Source: JAJTFW01 sp964534995 (GTDB lineage Bacteria > Bacteroidota > Bacteroidia > AKYH767-A > OLB10). From it: 56,196 nucleotides of DNA. The stretch lies in NCBI GenBank assembly GCA_964534995.1, contig CAZHSC010000012.1, positions 1-56,196 of the forward strand, read 5' to 3'. Positions 19,183 to 28,515 of the stretch are shown piece by piece. Numbering within the stretch: the first letter of the stretch is position 1; the number at the start of each line of letters is the position of its first letter. Made by a program: the position numbers and the translations under genes. The notes under the pieces were generated by a model. That model did no database searches. It saw nothing but the letters and a program-made list of their open reading frames with translations, and was not told the DNA's origin.

Positions 19183-21489
19183 TTATGGCCGTGATTTAAC
19201 CGGAGCGGACGTTTTTTCAGATTCCTTTTCCGGCTGTCGTGACTGCGCATCGGCTACCGCGATGGTAACCATATTCACAATTTCACGCACGGAGGAGCCC
19301 AGCTGCAGGATGTGAACAGGCTTCTTCAGGCCCAGCAACACAGGGCCAATGGCTTCCGCCCCTCCCATGGTCTGCATCAGCTTATACGCAATATTTCCCG
19401 AGTCAAGATTGGGGAAAATCAGCGTATTGGCGCCCAGGCCGGCGAGATCGCTGAAAGGATAATTATCACGCAGCATGGCATGATTAAAGGCGAAATTGGC
19501 CTGTATCTCTCCGTCCACCAGGAGACCGGGATGCTTTGCGTGCAATATTTCCACCGCCCTTCTCATCTTAATAGCGCTCTCGGTATTGGAAGATCCGAAA
19601 TTTGAATACGAGAGCAGCGCGATACGGGGTTCGATATTAAATTGTCGTACTGCCTTAGCCGTTAGCAGCGTGATTTCAACAATATCTTCGGTAGCAGGTT
19701 CAATATTGATGGTGGTATCGGCAAAAAACACAGGGCCATCCTTGGTAATCATGATATACATTCCGGCCACCCTTTCCACACCCGCTTCGGTACCTATGAT
19801 CCTCAGCGCGGGTTTTATGGTATCCACATAATTCCTGGTGAGGCCGGAAATCATGGCATCCGCCTGACCTGTTTCCACCATCATGGCCCCGTAATAGTTT
19901 CTCTCCTGCATAATCTTCCTTGACTCGTACAAGGTATACCCGCGCCGCTTTCTTTTTTCAAAGAAAATCCGGCCGAACTCTTCCAGCATCTGGCTCTCTT
20001 CACGCGGGTCAATAACAGGGATATCATCGATGCGAAGGTTATGCTCCTCGATAAGTCTGCGAATTTTCATCTTATTGCCGAGGAGAACAGGGTGAGCAAT
20101 GCCTTCTTCGCGAACCACCTGGGCGGTTTTCAGGATTTTATAGGTATCGGCATCCGCGAAAACAACTTTCTTGGGGTTTTGCTTCGCCTTACTGGTAATA
20201 ACACGGATGAGCTTATTGTCAAGTCCCAGGCGCTTCTTAAGATCATTCTCATAGGCATCCCAGTTAGTAATCACCTTCTGGGCCACACCCGAAGTGATGG
20301 CCGCCATGGCAACGGCAGGGGCCACCGTGTAGATCAGCCGCGGATCCAGCGGCTTTGGAATGATGTAATCCCTGCCAAAGGTGATATTGGTTTGATTATA
20401 GGCCAGGTTCACTATTTCGGGAACCGGCTCTTTTGCCAGCTGGGCGATAGCATGCACTGCCGCCAGCTTCATGGCTTCATTGATCTGGGTAGCTCTTACA
20501 TCCAGGGCACCACGGAAAATGAAGGGGAAACCGATCACATTGTTTACCTGGTTCGGGTAGTCGGACCGGCCTGTGGCCATAATCAGATCAGGACGGGCTG
20601 CGGTGGCGGCATCGTAGGTGATTTCCGGATCAGGATTAGCCATGGCAAAAACGATGGGATTAGCCGCCATGCTTCTGATATGATCACCGTTGAGAATATT
20701 TCCTTTTGACAATCCGATAAATACATCTGCGTCCTGTAAAGCCTCCTCGAGAGTATGAATATCCCTGCGGGTTGCAAAGCGGACTTTATGAATGTCCAGG
20801 TTTTCCCGGTCATGCCGGATCACACCGGAACTGTCGAGCATTACGATATTTTCAAGTCTGGCACCCAATGAAACAAAAAGGGAAGTACAGGAAATGGCTG
20901 AAGCCCCTGCGCCGTTCACTACAAAACGGACATCGCTGATCTTTTTACCTGCAATTTCGAGGGCATTGATCATGGCGGCTCCTGAAATAATTGCGGTGCC
21001 ATGCTGATCATCGTGCATAACCGGAATTTTCAGTTCCTCCTTCAGGCGGCGTTCAATTTCAAAACATTCCGGCGCTTTGATATCTTCCAGGTTGATGCCG
21101 CCAAATGTGGGGCTGATTGCTTTCACGGTATTCACGAAATCATCCACCTGGGTCTGGTTGATTTCAATATCAAAAACATCTATATCGGCAAAAATTTTAA
21201 AGAGCAGGCCCTTGCCTTCCATCACCGGCTTGCTGGCTTCCGGACCGATATTCCCCAGGCCGAGCACGGCGGTGCCATTTGAAATAACAGCAACGAGGTT
21301 TCCTTTGGCGGTATATTTATATACGCTCTCCGGATTCTTTTCAATTTCAAGGCAAGGTACCGCCACCCCCGGCGAATAGGCATTCGCAAGGTCGCGTTGG
21401 GTGCTGGTAGGTTTGGTGGGAATTACTTCTATTTTACCCGGCCGGCCCGATGCGTGGTAATCGAGCGCCTCCTGATTATTATCCGGCAT
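19183..21489 (-). CDS. maeB: NADP-dependent malic enzyme with C-terminal phosphotransacetylase-like domain
   Basis: Cytosolic oxidative decarboxylation of malate to pyruvate with NADPH production. I chose the ATG at 21489 (MPDNNQEALDYH, 768 residues) over the upstream TTG at 21558, because that TTG lies inside a likely -7 promoter element and the extra 23 residues are not family-like. N-terminal malic domain has the YSPGVAVPCLEI and YTAKGNLVAVISNGTAVLGLG blocks; metal-site and NADP-fold signatures follow (NLEDIKAPECFEIE, MHDDQHGTAIISGAAMINAL). From about residue 420 onward the sequence resembles phosphate acetyltransferase (KKVVFADADTYKILKTAQ, AMISGLTRNYVDTIKPAL); in MaeB-type enzymes this domain is regulatory, binding acetyl-CoA. 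Lone gene in its transcript as far as can be seen. Confidence 0.95.
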   Translation of the reverse strand: MPDNNQEALDYHASGRPGKIEVIPTKPTSTQRDLANAYSPGVAVPCLEIEKNPESVYKYTAKGNLVAVISNGTAVLGLGNIGPEASKPVMEGKGLLFKIFADIDVFDIEINQTQVDDFVNTVKAISPTFGGINLEDIKAPECFEIERRLKEELKIPVMHDDQHGTAIISGAAMINALEIAGKKISDVRFVVNGAGASAISCTSLFVSLGARLENIVMLDSSGVIRHDRENLDIHKVRFATRRDIHTLEEALQDADVFIGLSKGNILNGDHIRSMAANPIVFAMANPDPEITYDAATAARPDLIMATGRSDYPNQVNNVIGFPFIFRGALDVRATQINEAMKLAAVHAIAQLAKEPVPEIVNLAYNQTNITFGRDYIIPKPLDPRLIYTVAPAVAMAAITSGVAQKVITNWDAYENDLKKRLGLDNKLIRVITSKAKQNPKKVVFADADTYKILKTAQVVREEGIAHPVLLGNKMKIRRLIEEHNLRIDDIPVIDPREESQMLEEFGRIFFEKRKRRGYTLYESRKIMQERNYYGAMMVETGQADAMISGLTRNYVDTIKPALRIIGTEAGVERVAGMYIMITKDGPVFFADTTINIEPATEDIVEITLLTAKAVRQFNIEPRIALLSYSNFGSSNTESAIKMRRAVEILHAKHPGLLVDGEIQANFAFNHAMLRDNYPFSDLAGLGANTLIFPNLDSGNIAYKLMQTMGGAEAIGPVLLGLKKPVHILQLGSSVREIVNMVTIAVADAQSRQPEKESEKTSAPVKSRP

Positions 21490-21555
21490 ACTGTTCTTTT
21501 TGATACTCCGATCATACGCAAATAACAAATGTGACCGGACGGTTCGTTTTGTAAG

Positions 21556-21563
21556 CAAATTTA
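21556..21563 (-). promoter_or_regulatory. -7 promoter element upstream of maeB
   Basis: TAAATTTG on the minus strand, 66 bases before the preferred maeB ATG. It overlaps the alternative TTG start, which therefore cannot be used if this element sets the transcript start. Confidence 0.5.
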
Positions 21564-21622
21564 CTGCTTTTTTCTTTGCCCGGGAAATATTTTTCAGGCC
21601 GTAAAAAAGGTTCAGGGAACAA

Positions 21623-21646
21623 AAAAGGGGCGCTATGGCCCCTTTT
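21623..21646 (-). terminator. Rho-independent terminator after the 241-residue cargo gene
   Basis: Perfect 9-bp stem AAAAGGGGC/GCCCCTTTT with a 6-base loop, followed on the minus strand by six T. It lies 22 bases past the stop of the gene at 21668-22393. Confidence 0.85.
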
Positions 21647-21667
21647 CGTATATTGTCAAACGTTAGC

Positions 21668-22393
21668 TTATTGATGGTTAACCACCAGGCGGCAACTGTC
21701 TTTTACTTTTCCGTTGCTGAGATAGGAAACCATGTACACACCTGCCTTCAGGTCAGCGGTATTTAATATGAGCGCCCCTGACTTTCCGGGAATATCCATT
21801 ACTTTCACCTTTGAGCCCAGCATATTAAATACCACGAGCTTGTCATTCCTGTCATTGAACTGCAGATTGTATGAAAACACAGTGAACGCATCGGCAGGGT
21901 TTTGAAGGGGTTTGGATAAACCAAAGGCCTGCTGATTTTCATTTAATGAAGTGGTGAAATCCCAGGCAAGGTCAACGCCAACGGAATCAGAAGGGTTATC
22001 GGTGTCACTGAAACGGTAATGAATGGAGGTATAACCATAACTGCCCAGGGGCCTCACGGTACCTTTAAATGACTGATCTGTTGAATTGGCAAATACGGTA
22101 TCATCACCGTTGGAGTTGTCCGTTCCCGGAGGATAACATAAACCGGTGGAACCGGAGCCGAAGCAGAAGAACTCGGAATGCCCGGAAGCCAGAACATTAA
22201 TAAAACGGTCAACCCTTACGCGCTTATCGCTGGAGGAAGAATTTTGAATGTATACATGAGAATCTGAATCCAGCCAGGGGTCGTTGATAACAGTAACCGG
22301 AGTGATGTTGCTCAGACTAAAAGTTTGGGCGGAAAGTGAATGAACAAACAAGCTGGCGATACATGTTGTAATGATGGGTATAATTTTTTTCAT
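21668..22393 (-). CDS. Secreted protein with type A T9SS sorting domain
   Basis: 241 residues. Signal peptide (IIPIITTCIASLFVHSLSAQ) then about 140 residues of beta-rich sequence with no domain I recognise (DPWLDSDSHVYIQNSSS, GSGSTGLCYPPGTDNSNGDDT, HYRFSDTDNPSDSVGV). The last 75 residues form a type A T9SS domain: FTVFSYNLQFNDRNDKLVVFNMLGSKV, then LKAGVYMVSYLSNGKVKDS, although the usual YPNP turn is altered. Expected to be exported through the T9SS and cleaved or anchored at the surface. It ends in a strong terminator and is separated by 100 bases from the neighbouring cargo gene, so each may be its own unit. A TATCTTTA sequence at 22426-22433 is a weak -7 candidate. Confidence 0.82.
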   Translation of the reverse strand: MKKIIPIITTCIASLFVHSLSAQTFSLSNITPVTVINDPWLDSDSHVYIQNSSSSDKRVRVDRFINVLASGHSEFFCFGSGSTGLCYPPGTDNSNGDDTVFANSTDQSFKGTVRPLGSYGYTSIHYRFSDTDNPSDSVGVDLAWDFTTSLNENQQAFGLSKPLQNPADAFTVFSYNLQFNDRNDKLVVFNMLGSKVKVMDIPGKSGALILNTADLKAGVYMVSYLSNGKVKDSCRLVVNHQ

Positions 22394-22493
22394 GCGTCTT
22401 TATGTAATTATTTGCTTTGGAAGGCTAAAGATATAAAAATAAAAGGATACCCTGCGCATGGCCATCATAAAAATTGACATAGAGATGGCAATA

Positions 22494-23921
22494 TCAATGA
22501 ACGATCATAAGCTTTGCACTTGAAAAACGTCCGGCACCCTCTGCCTGTACCAGGTATGACCCGGATTGCATACGGCTAATATCCAGTATTTTATTGCTTA
22601 AGGCGGGGCCTTGTTCTGAAAATATCAATTTGCCGTCCAGGCTGAAAATCTTCCATATTGAAGCAGGAAAAGGGACCTGAATCATGCAGGACTGATTGGC
22701 CGGATTTGGATATACTCCAAGACCCTTAAGGATCGGATTACTGGTTTCAGGTAGCGCTGCAAGGCCATTTTCGTCAATGTGCAACAGGTAAAACTCTTCG
22801 TCAGCAAGTGTAGTCCGGCCCGCAACATAGTATCCTCCCCCTAAAGCAGGAACGATGCTGTAAGCGAGGTCGATACCGGATCCGCCAAATTCCCTTATCC
22901 ATAACACATTGCCCAGTGTATCCATCCTCACCACTGCTGCATTGATGGGCAAGACACCCCCGCTGGAGCTATTGGTATATCCCGTTCCCAGATAATCTCC
23001 GTTTACGCATTCCATCATGTCAAACATCGCTTCAGCACCCGTTCCTCCAAAAGTAATTTCTCTGACGGGCATGCCATTTCCATCAAAAACATGAATCAGG
23101 AAATCAAAATAAGAGTTTGGGGAAATTTCCGTTTCACCGAAACTGACAATTCTCCCAGTGCTGCTGTAAAACATACCCTGACATCCATTGGTAAGAGAGT
23201 CATTGTGGATATGGTTAAAGGTTTCATTTCCATAGCTATCAAGCCCAATGATCTGCACATCATAACTTCCGTTGCCGGCCAGTTTAGTATCGCAGGTCAT
23301 GGCCCAGGAGGTATCTGATGTAGCCACCACCCTTGCTGCCACATCATTGTCGGGCCCGCCAAAATTATTGGTCCACTCCACATTCCCCATTGAGTCCGTC
23401 TTCACCACCCAGGCATTGTTTGAACCGGCCGTATCGGGTGTGATTCCGCAGAAAATATATCCTTTGTCATGGGTCTGTTCCACATACCTGCAACTTTCAT
23501 TACCGGTAGTTCCGATGCTTTGCCTCCATAGCTCCTGTCCTGAGCTATCCACTTTAATCAGCAGCACATCATCCCCCAACAACTGATTAGTATTTTGTGA
23601 AGTTCCAATCAGGATCAGATTAAAAGAATCGGATCGATTCATAAATAAGCCAAAATCTAACAAGGGGGTCCCATAATACCTGGTCCAACAGTGCGTACCA
23701 TCGGCCTTGACTTTCATTAAGGTAAAATCATAATTGCCGGGAGGGGACGTTTCGGAATACCCGAAAAGGTACACGGAACTATCCGGTAGTTGCCTGACGC
23801 TGAAACAAATATCCACCCCCGCCTTACCATAGGACCTTTCAAAAAACGGAACCTGTGCGGCGGCCCCGTAGCATCCCATACTTAAGACACTTATATATAA
23901 GATGATAAGAATTCTTTCCAT
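22494..23921 (-). CDS. Secreted beta-propeller-like protein with type A T9SS sorting domain
   Basis: 475 residues. After a signal peptide (ILIILYISVLSMGCYGAAAQ) the protein shows about six to seven blade-like repeats of the pattern 'D..L.KVD..G...W...YGG...D.......T.D.GYI..G.T': for example FTLMKVKADGTHCWTRYYG, LLIKVDSSGQELWRQSIG and AWVVKTDSMGNVEWTNNFGG. Similar propeller repeats occur in many Bacteroidota surface proteins whose ligands are unknown. The C-terminus (GLGVYPNPANQSCMI, WKIFSLDGKLIFSE, MQSGSYLVQAEG) is a clear type A T9SS domain. No enzymatic motif was seen. It diverges from the Omp28-like gene at 24062, sharing a 140-base A/T-rich promoter region. Confidence 0.85.
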   Translation of the reverse strand: MERILIILYISVLSMGCYGAAAQVPFFERSYGKAGVDICFSVRQLPDSSVYLFGYSETSPPGNYDFTLMKVKADGTHCWTRYYGTPLLDFGLFMNRSDSFNLILIGTSQNTNQLLGDDVLLIKVDSSGQELWRQSIGTTGNESCRYVEQTHDKGYIFCGITPDTAGSNNAWVVKTDSMGNVEWTNNFGGPDNDVAARVVATSDTSWAMTCDTKLAGNGSYDVQIIGLDSYGNETFNHIHNDSLTNGCQGMFYSSTGRIVSFGETEISPNSYFDFLIHVFDGNGMPVREITFGGTGAEAMFDMMECVNGDYLGTGYTNSSSGGVLPINAAVVRMDTLGNVLWIREFGGSGIDLAYSIVPALGGGYYVAGRTTLADEEFYLLHIDENGLAALPETSNPILKGLGVYPNPANQSCMIQVPFPASIWKIFSLDGKLIFSEQGPALSNKILDISRMQSGSYLVQAEGAGRFSSAKLMIVH

Positions 23922-24015
23922 CCTGCTTACTTACAGTATTAACCCTACTATACTATAATTTTACACTTACTAAACAATCCCTAAATTTACTTATACCCAA
24001 TTAAAAAGTAAAAGC

Positions 24016-24023
24016 TATTTTTG
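24016..24023 (+). promoter_or_regulatory. -7 promoter element upstream of the Omp28-like cargo gene
   Basis: TATTTTTG, 38 bases before the ATG at 24062, matching TAnnTTTG. No TTTG at the ideal -33 spacing. Confidence 0.45.
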
Positions 24024-24061
24024 AATTTCTCAACAACAAAACTAAAAACTAAATACAAGTC

Positions 24062-25933
24062 ATGAAAAAACTCTACACGTTTGTTATTGCCCTGATGGCA
24101 ACAAGCCTTGCGATTGGGCAGTCTCAGCGCTTATGCCTTCTGGAAGAATTTACCCAGGCTTCCTGTGGTCCGTGTGCCGCACAAAACCCGGCATTAAATG
24201 CATTGCTCAGTTCGAATACTTTAAAGGTGGCTTCCATTAAATATCAAACCAACTGGCCCGGCGTGGATCCGATGAATACGCAGACGCAAACGTGGGTTGG
24301 ACCCAGGGTAAGTTATTACGGTGTTACCGGCGTACCCAATGTCCGTTTTGACGGCAATGTTACCAATGGATTGCCCAATGTTATGAACCAATCGGTGATT
24401 GATAACCGCTATGCCGTAGCCAGTCCTTTTGAGTTTGACCTTGTACATTCCTTCTCTCCCAATTACGACTCCATTTATATCAATCTTCTGATCACCTGCA
24501 CACAGGCTACTTCCGGCACCTTCAAAGCTAGGATTGCGATGGTGGAACAGGAAATTGATTTTTGTTCACCTCCCGGTACCAACGGAGAAGATGTATTTTA
24601 CGGCGTTATGCGTACCATGTATCCCAATGCTACAGGTTTCACCCTCGCCAATTCCTATGCCCTTGGCGACACCTTCAGCATTTCTGTAGCAGAAGCCATC
24701 CCCGCTTACGTTTATGGCTTCGACCAACTGGCTGTAGTTGCATTTGTTCAGGACGATGCCACCAAAGAAGTTAAACAAGCCGCTATCAGTGAACCCCTGA
24801 CACTTAGCAACTACGCGATCCTTAAATCCTGCAATCCTCCCGCATTGCCGCCATTGATCTGTTCCAATACGGTAAATGGACTTTCCGGCGAACTTACCAA
24901 TCTGGGATCTGCTACGCTGACCACCTGCGACATCAACTATTCCGTGGACGGAGGCGCCCCTGCCACCTTTAACTGGACCGGATCGCTGGCACCCGGAGCT
25001 ACCACCAACTTTACTTTACCGGCAGTAACTATTTCCGGTAACGGCGGACACAGTATTGATATTTGGGTAGCTACTTCAAATGGTACTGTTAATCCTCAAT
25101 GCAGCGACACACGTACCAATCTGTCCATAATTGCTAATATCACCGGCGCCGTTCCTCCTATCAGTGAATTGTTCAGCGCTGTTACCTTCCCGCCTGCAGG
25201 CTGGGGGAAATATGACGCTAATGCAGATAATATCGGCTGGACCCGCGGGGTGCAGGGTGTAGGTGGAAACAACGGTTCCGCTAAAATCGATTTCTATAGC
25301 AGTGCCAATGGCAACATCGATGATTTGTACATGCCCAGTATTGACCTCACCGGCATCACCGCTGCCAACTTGACCTTTAAAATCGCCAAGGCCCCGTATT
25401 CCGGTTATACCGATAACCTGAAGGTAAATGCATCTACCGATTGCGGTGCTACCTGGAGCACCCTGTGGAACAAGTCAGATCCTGCTTTATCAACCGTAGC
25501 CGCTATGACTTCCGCTTATACTCCTACCATCTCCACTGTTTGGAGGCCAGAGACGGTGGATCTTGCCAATTTTCTGGGACAATCCAATGTTAACATAGTT
25601 TTCAAGGCTACTTCAGGCTATGGAAACAACGGATACCTGGATGAAATCAATGTTAACCTTACCACGGGCGTTGGTGAAAACCAGCTGGAAGAACAAATCA
25701 GCCTGTTCCCCACATTGAGCAACGGTCTTGTGTATGTAGATTTAAGCGCTATCAAATCAAACGAGGTCCTTATTTCCATCTTCGATATCAGTGGTAAACT
25801 GGTGAACACCTATACCACCTCCAGGAGCAACCGGCACGAGGTTAATCTCGGCCACTTACAAAGCGGAACTTATATGCTCCGCATTGACGCCGACGGACAG
25901 CGTATCAGTAAAAAAGTAATGCTGGAGAAATAA
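24062..25933 (+). CDS. Omp28-like thioredoxin-fold protein with cleaved-adhesin-like domain and type A T9SS tail
   Basis: 623-residue exported protein. Signal peptide ends near residue 20 (ATSLAIGQ). Residues 25-250 look like the Omp28 family thioredoxin-like fold: LLEEFTQASCGPCAAQNP with Cys35 and Cys38 in a CGPC motif, and the proline-bearing GVPNVRFDG segment that would be the cis-Pro loop. A middle domain with Ig-like character follows. Residues about 365-540 resemble the choice-of-anchor J/cleaved-adhesin fold (FPPAGWGKYDANADNIGWTR, DDLYMPSIDLTG, VNIVFKATSGYGNNGYLDE). The last 80 residues are a type A T9SS domain (ISLFPTLSNG, LQSGTYMLRIDADG). It begins a run of thiol-motif envelope genes. 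A redox or protein-folding job at the surface is inferred from the CxxC only. Confidence 0.88.
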   Translation: MKKLYTFVIALMATSLAIGQSQRLCLLEEFTQASCGPCAAQNPALNALLSSNTLKVASIKYQTNWPGVDPMNTQTQTWVGPRVSYYGVTGVPNVRFDGNVTNGLPNVMNQSVIDNRYAVASPFEFDLVHSFSPNYDSIYINLLITCTQATSGTFKARIAMVEQEIDFCSPPGTNGEDVFYGVMRTMYPNATGFTLANSYALGDTFSISVAEAIPAYVYGFDQLAVVAFVQDDATKEVKQAAISEPLTLSNYAILKSCNPPALPPLICSNTVNGLSGELTNLGSATLTTCDINYSVDGGAPATFNWTGSLAPGATTNFTLPAVTISGNGGHSIDIWVATSNGTVNPQCSDTRTNLSIIANITGAVPPISELFSAVTFPPAGWGKYDANADNIGWTRGVQGVGGNNGSAKIDFYSSANGNIDDLYMPSIDLTGITAANLTFKIAKAPYSGYTDNLKVNASTDCGATWSTLWNKSDPALSTVAAMTSAYTPTISTVWRPETVDLANFLGQSNVNIVFKATSGYGNNGYLDEINVNLTTGVGENQLEEQISLFPTLSNGLVYVDLSAIKSNEVLISIFDISGKLVNTYTTSRSNRHEVNLGHLQSGTYMLRIDADGQRISKKVMLEK

Positions 25934-25948
25934 TCATTACCTCCAGAT

Positions 25949-25984
25949 AGTAATAGGCCGGAATTTCCGGCCTATTACTTTTTA
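25949..25984 (+). terminator. Strong rho-independent terminator
   Basis: Perfect 15-bp inverted repeat (arms 25949-25963 and 25965-25979, beginning AGTAATAGGCCGG) followed by five T. It lies 15 bases after the stop of the gene at 24062-25933. Confidence 0.9.
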
Positions 25985-26048
25985 AGGGGGTGGTCATGAT
26001 GGTAGAATGAATAAAATCACCCCACCTTTCGGACACGGTAAATTTCAT

Positions 26049-26056
26049 TATATTTG
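26049..26056 (+). promoter_or_regulatory. -7 promoter element upstream of the TlpA-like gene
   Basis: TATATTTG, 24 bases before the ATG at 26081, with a TTTC 18 bases upstream (26027-26030) as a possible -33 box. Confidence 0.5.
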
Positions 26057-26080
26057 ATACCCTAAAACAGATTCATCCTT

Positions 26081-26584
26081 ATGAAAAAAATTATGCTTGC
26101 CCTGTCAGCACTTTTTATCTTTGGTTTCGTTGCTGCACAGGACACTAAAAAATCCGATATCCCTGCCGTTGTTATCAAGGATATCGACGGAAAACCATTC
26201 AACACCTCCTCTATCACCAACGATGGTAAACCCATTATTCTGGATTTTTGGGCAACCTGGTGCAAGCCCTGTGTAGCATCCCTCAACGGAATGAACGAAC
26301 AATATGCGCAATGGAAGGAAGAAACAGGAGTTAAAATTTACGCCATTTCCATTGATGATACCCGGACCATGAGTTCCGTGGCTCCGTTCGTTGCAGGAAA
26401 AGGATGGGAATTCGATGTGTTCCTTGATTCGAATTCCGACTTCAGAAGGGCCATGAATGTAAACAATGTGCCGCATACATTTTTAATTGACGGACAGGGA
26501 AAGATCGTGTTGCAGAGAAATACTTACGCTCCCGGTGATGAAGAAAAAATGTACGAAGACCTGAAGAAATTAACAGGCAAGTGA
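26081..26584 (+). CDS. TlpA-like periplasmic thioredoxin-fold protein
   Basis: 167 residues with a signal peptide (IMLALSALFIFGFVAAQ) and no lipobox. It has the thioredoxin active site FWATWCKPC (Cys61 and Cys64), a following helix (VASLNGMNEQYAQWKEE), the TlpA-type ISIDDTRTMSSV insert and the cis-proline loop NVPHTFLIDGQGKIV. Family members are periplasmic thiol:disulfide reductases or oxidoreductases, often serving cytochrome maturation or outer-envelope proteins. It is bounded by its own -7 element and a terminator, so it is probably monocistronic, but its neighbours on both sides also carry CxxC motifs, which suggests shared thiol chemistry. Its exact substrate is unknown. Confidence 0.92.
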   Translation: MKKIMLALSALFIFGFVAAQDTKKSDIPAVVIKDIDGKPFNTSSITNDGKPIILDFWATWCKPCVASLNGMNEQYAQWKEETGVKIYAISIDDTRTMSSVAPFVAGKGWEFDVFLDSNSDFRRAMNVNNVPHTFLIDGQGKIVLQRNTYAPGDEEKMYEDLKKLTGK

Positions 26585-26603
26585 ACTGATTAAAACGATA
26601 TAC

Positions 26604-26636
26604 AGGGGCCGGTCACTACCGGCCTCTTTTATTTTT
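26604..26636 (+). terminator. Rho-independent terminator after the TlpA-like gene
   Basis: 10-bp stem (AGGGGCCGGT/ACCGGCCTCT, one G-T pair) with a CACT loop and the tract TTTTATTTTT. Confidence 0.85.
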
Positions 26637-26826
26637 CCGGGAACCCCAATCTCGTCAGAACGAACAAAGGTCTATTGGTTAGAACGATGGCCGGGTAACG
26701 GAATAAAAAAATGACTGCTCAGGAACCAAAGCCCTGCACTGGTTTTTCAACAAATCCTCTCTGTAGCGTTGGCCATTCATGGATTTAATTTACTTTAGCT
26801 GATCTTAAATCCAACCCATACCCTCT

Positions 26827-28467
26827 ATGCTTCGTTACCGTGTCCGCCTGTTGAAATTAACTGTATGCTGTCTGTTTCTTGCCAGCTTTCACCTGAAGGC
26901 GCAGCAGGCCTTAAGCCCGGGTAACTTTTCCGGGTATTTTGAAGCCAACGGCCAGTATTACGAAGCCGATTCAGCCATTGACGCTCCGGAGGTACGCGAG
27001 AAATGGCTAAACAACGGTTTTATGTCACTCTCCTATACCTATGGGAGTCTTACCGCCGGAATCCGCTACGAAAGTTACCTGAACACCCTGCTTGGTTTTG
27101 ACCCCAATTTCAAGGGCAACGGCATTACCAACCGATACATCACTTACACCAACGATATTCTCAGCGTCACTGCCGGTAACTTCTATGAACAGTTTGGCAG
27201 CGGCCTTGTTTTCCGCTCTTATTGGGAGCCCAACCTGGGGCTTGATAATTCGCTGGATGGACTAAGGGCCATCTTCACCCCTGTACCGGGGATCACCCTC
27301 AAGGGCGTGATTGGCAGGCAACGTGACTTTTTCACTTACCCGGAAAACGTGGTAAGGGGCGTGGACGGGGACATCCAACTGAATGATGTGTTCCCCGCCT
27401 TTTCAGGCAAGAAATTACGTTTAGGCCTTGGCGGTAGCTTTGTAAGTAAATACCAGAAAGACGACAAGCCCTCCCTCGTGCTGCCGGAAAATGTGGGTGC
27501 CTATGCCGGCCGTTTCAATATGCGTTACGGAAAGCTGGCCTTTGATGCTGAATACGCTTATAAGATCAACGACCCTTCGCAGGCAAACCTCTTCACCTAC
27601 AACCATGGCGAGGCCCTGTTTACCAACCTCACTTTTACGCAGAAGGGACTTGGTATCCGCGTGAGTGCAAAAAGGGTGGACAACATGGATTACCGTTCTG
27701 ACCGTGGTGTTACCGGAACCAGGTTGCTCATCAACTACCTGCCCGCGGTAAACAGACAACAAACCTACCGCCTCGCTACCCTGTACCCTTATGCCACCCA
27801 AACACTGGGGGAAATGGGCGGAAGCGCTGAAATATATTACACCTTCAAGCCGAAGACAAGTTTGGGCGGGGAATATGGAACCACCATTATGGCCAATTTC
27901 GCCGGTGTCAGTGACATTAAAAGGACGAATCTTGATGATACTCTTGGCTACATTTCTGATTTCTTCACCATCGGCGACGACCGCTTTTATCAGGAAGTTA
28001 CCTTCGAGCTGACCAAAAAAATATCCAAAAAAAGTAAAATCATTGCCAGTTACCTGTACCAGATATACGACCGTGTAAAGATTGAAGGGAAAATCGCTGA
28101 AAAGCAAGTCACCTCCCACCTGGGTGTCATTGAATATACCTATAAGTTTTCCTCCACCAACAGCATCCGCTTCGACTTCGAACACCTGTATACTGAACAG
28201 GACCGGGGGAACTGGGCAATGGCCCTGGTGGAATTTAACATGGCACCCCACTGGACCATTACCGCCTTTGACGAATGGAATTACGGCAATGATGACAGCA
28301 AAAAACGCTTCCATTATTTCAATGGCAGCCTTAACTACGTCAGAGGGGGAACCCGCCTGAGCCTCGCCTGGGCACGACAGCGGGCAGGGCTGCTTTGCGT
28401 GGGGGGCGTTTGCCGTTTTGTTCCCGCCAGCAATGGCCTTGCGGTGACCATCAGCAGCCGTTTTTAA
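26827..28467 (+). CDS. Outer-membrane beta-barrel-like protein, probably DUF6029 family
   Basis: 546 residues, signal peptide (LTVCCLFLASFHLKAQQ), then sequence dominated by alternating amphipathic strands with many Tyr, Phe, Arg and Gly (LSYTYGSLTAGIRYESY, GNFYEQFGSGLVFRSYWEP, RFDFEHLYTEQDRGNWAMALVEF), ending in a terminal Phe (LAVTISSRF), as outer-membrane barrels usually do for BAM recognition. I believe it matches the uncharacterised Bacteroidota family DUF6029, though this needs a profile search. It lies 28 bases before the -7-like element and 48 bases before the ATG of the Omp28-like lipoprotein, so the two may be co-expressed. Role unknown; an outer-membrane partner or channel for the neighbouring thioredoxin-fold proteins is an inference. 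Confidence 0.82.
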   Translation: MLRYRVRLLKLTVCCLFLASFHLKAQQALSPGNFSGYFEANGQYYEADSAIDAPEVREKWLNNGFMSLSYTYGSLTAGIRYESYLNTLLGFDPNFKGNGITNRYITYTNDILSVTAGNFYEQFGSGLVFRSYWEPNLGLDNSLDGLRAIFTPVPGITLKGVIGRQRDFFTYPENVVRGVDGDIQLNDVFPAFSGKKLRLGLGGSFVSKYQKDDKPSLVLPENVGAYAGRFNMRYGKLAFDAEYAYKINDPSQANLFTYNHGEALFTNLTFTQKGLGIRVSAKRVDNMDYRSDRGVTGTRLLINYLPAVNRQQTYRLATLYPYATQTLGEMGGSAEIYYTFKPKTSLGGEYGTTIMANFAGVSDIKRTNLDDTLGYISDFFTIGDDRFYQEVTFELTKKISKKSKIIASYLYQIYDRVKIEGKIAEKQVTSHLGVIEYTYKFSSTNSIRFDFEHLYTEQDRGNWAMALVEFNMAPHWTITAFDEWNYGNDDSKKRFHYFNGSLNYVRGGTRLSLAWARQRAGLLCVGGVCRFVPASNGLAVTISSRF

Positions 28468-28489
28468 TCATAATACGCAGTATTTATCT

Positions 28490-28497
28490 TACCTTTG
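28490..28497 (+). promoter_or_regulatory. -7-like element before the Omp28-like lipoprotein gene
   Basis: TACCTTTG, 18 bases before the ATG at 28516; it includes the alternative TTG start at 28495, which makes the ATG the more likely start. Confidence 0.4.
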
Positions 28498-28515
28498 AAT
28501 AACAGAAAAACAAAC

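Noticed and set aside
20041..20709. 222-codon plus-strand frame opposite maeB
   Set aside because: Lies wholly inside the conserved maeB coding sequence; product does not resemble a protein family.
27421..28314. 297-codon open frame on the minus strand opposite the DUF6029-like gene
   Set aside because: Mirror frame of a strongly supported barrel gene with signal peptide and terminal Phe; its predicted protein has no family features.
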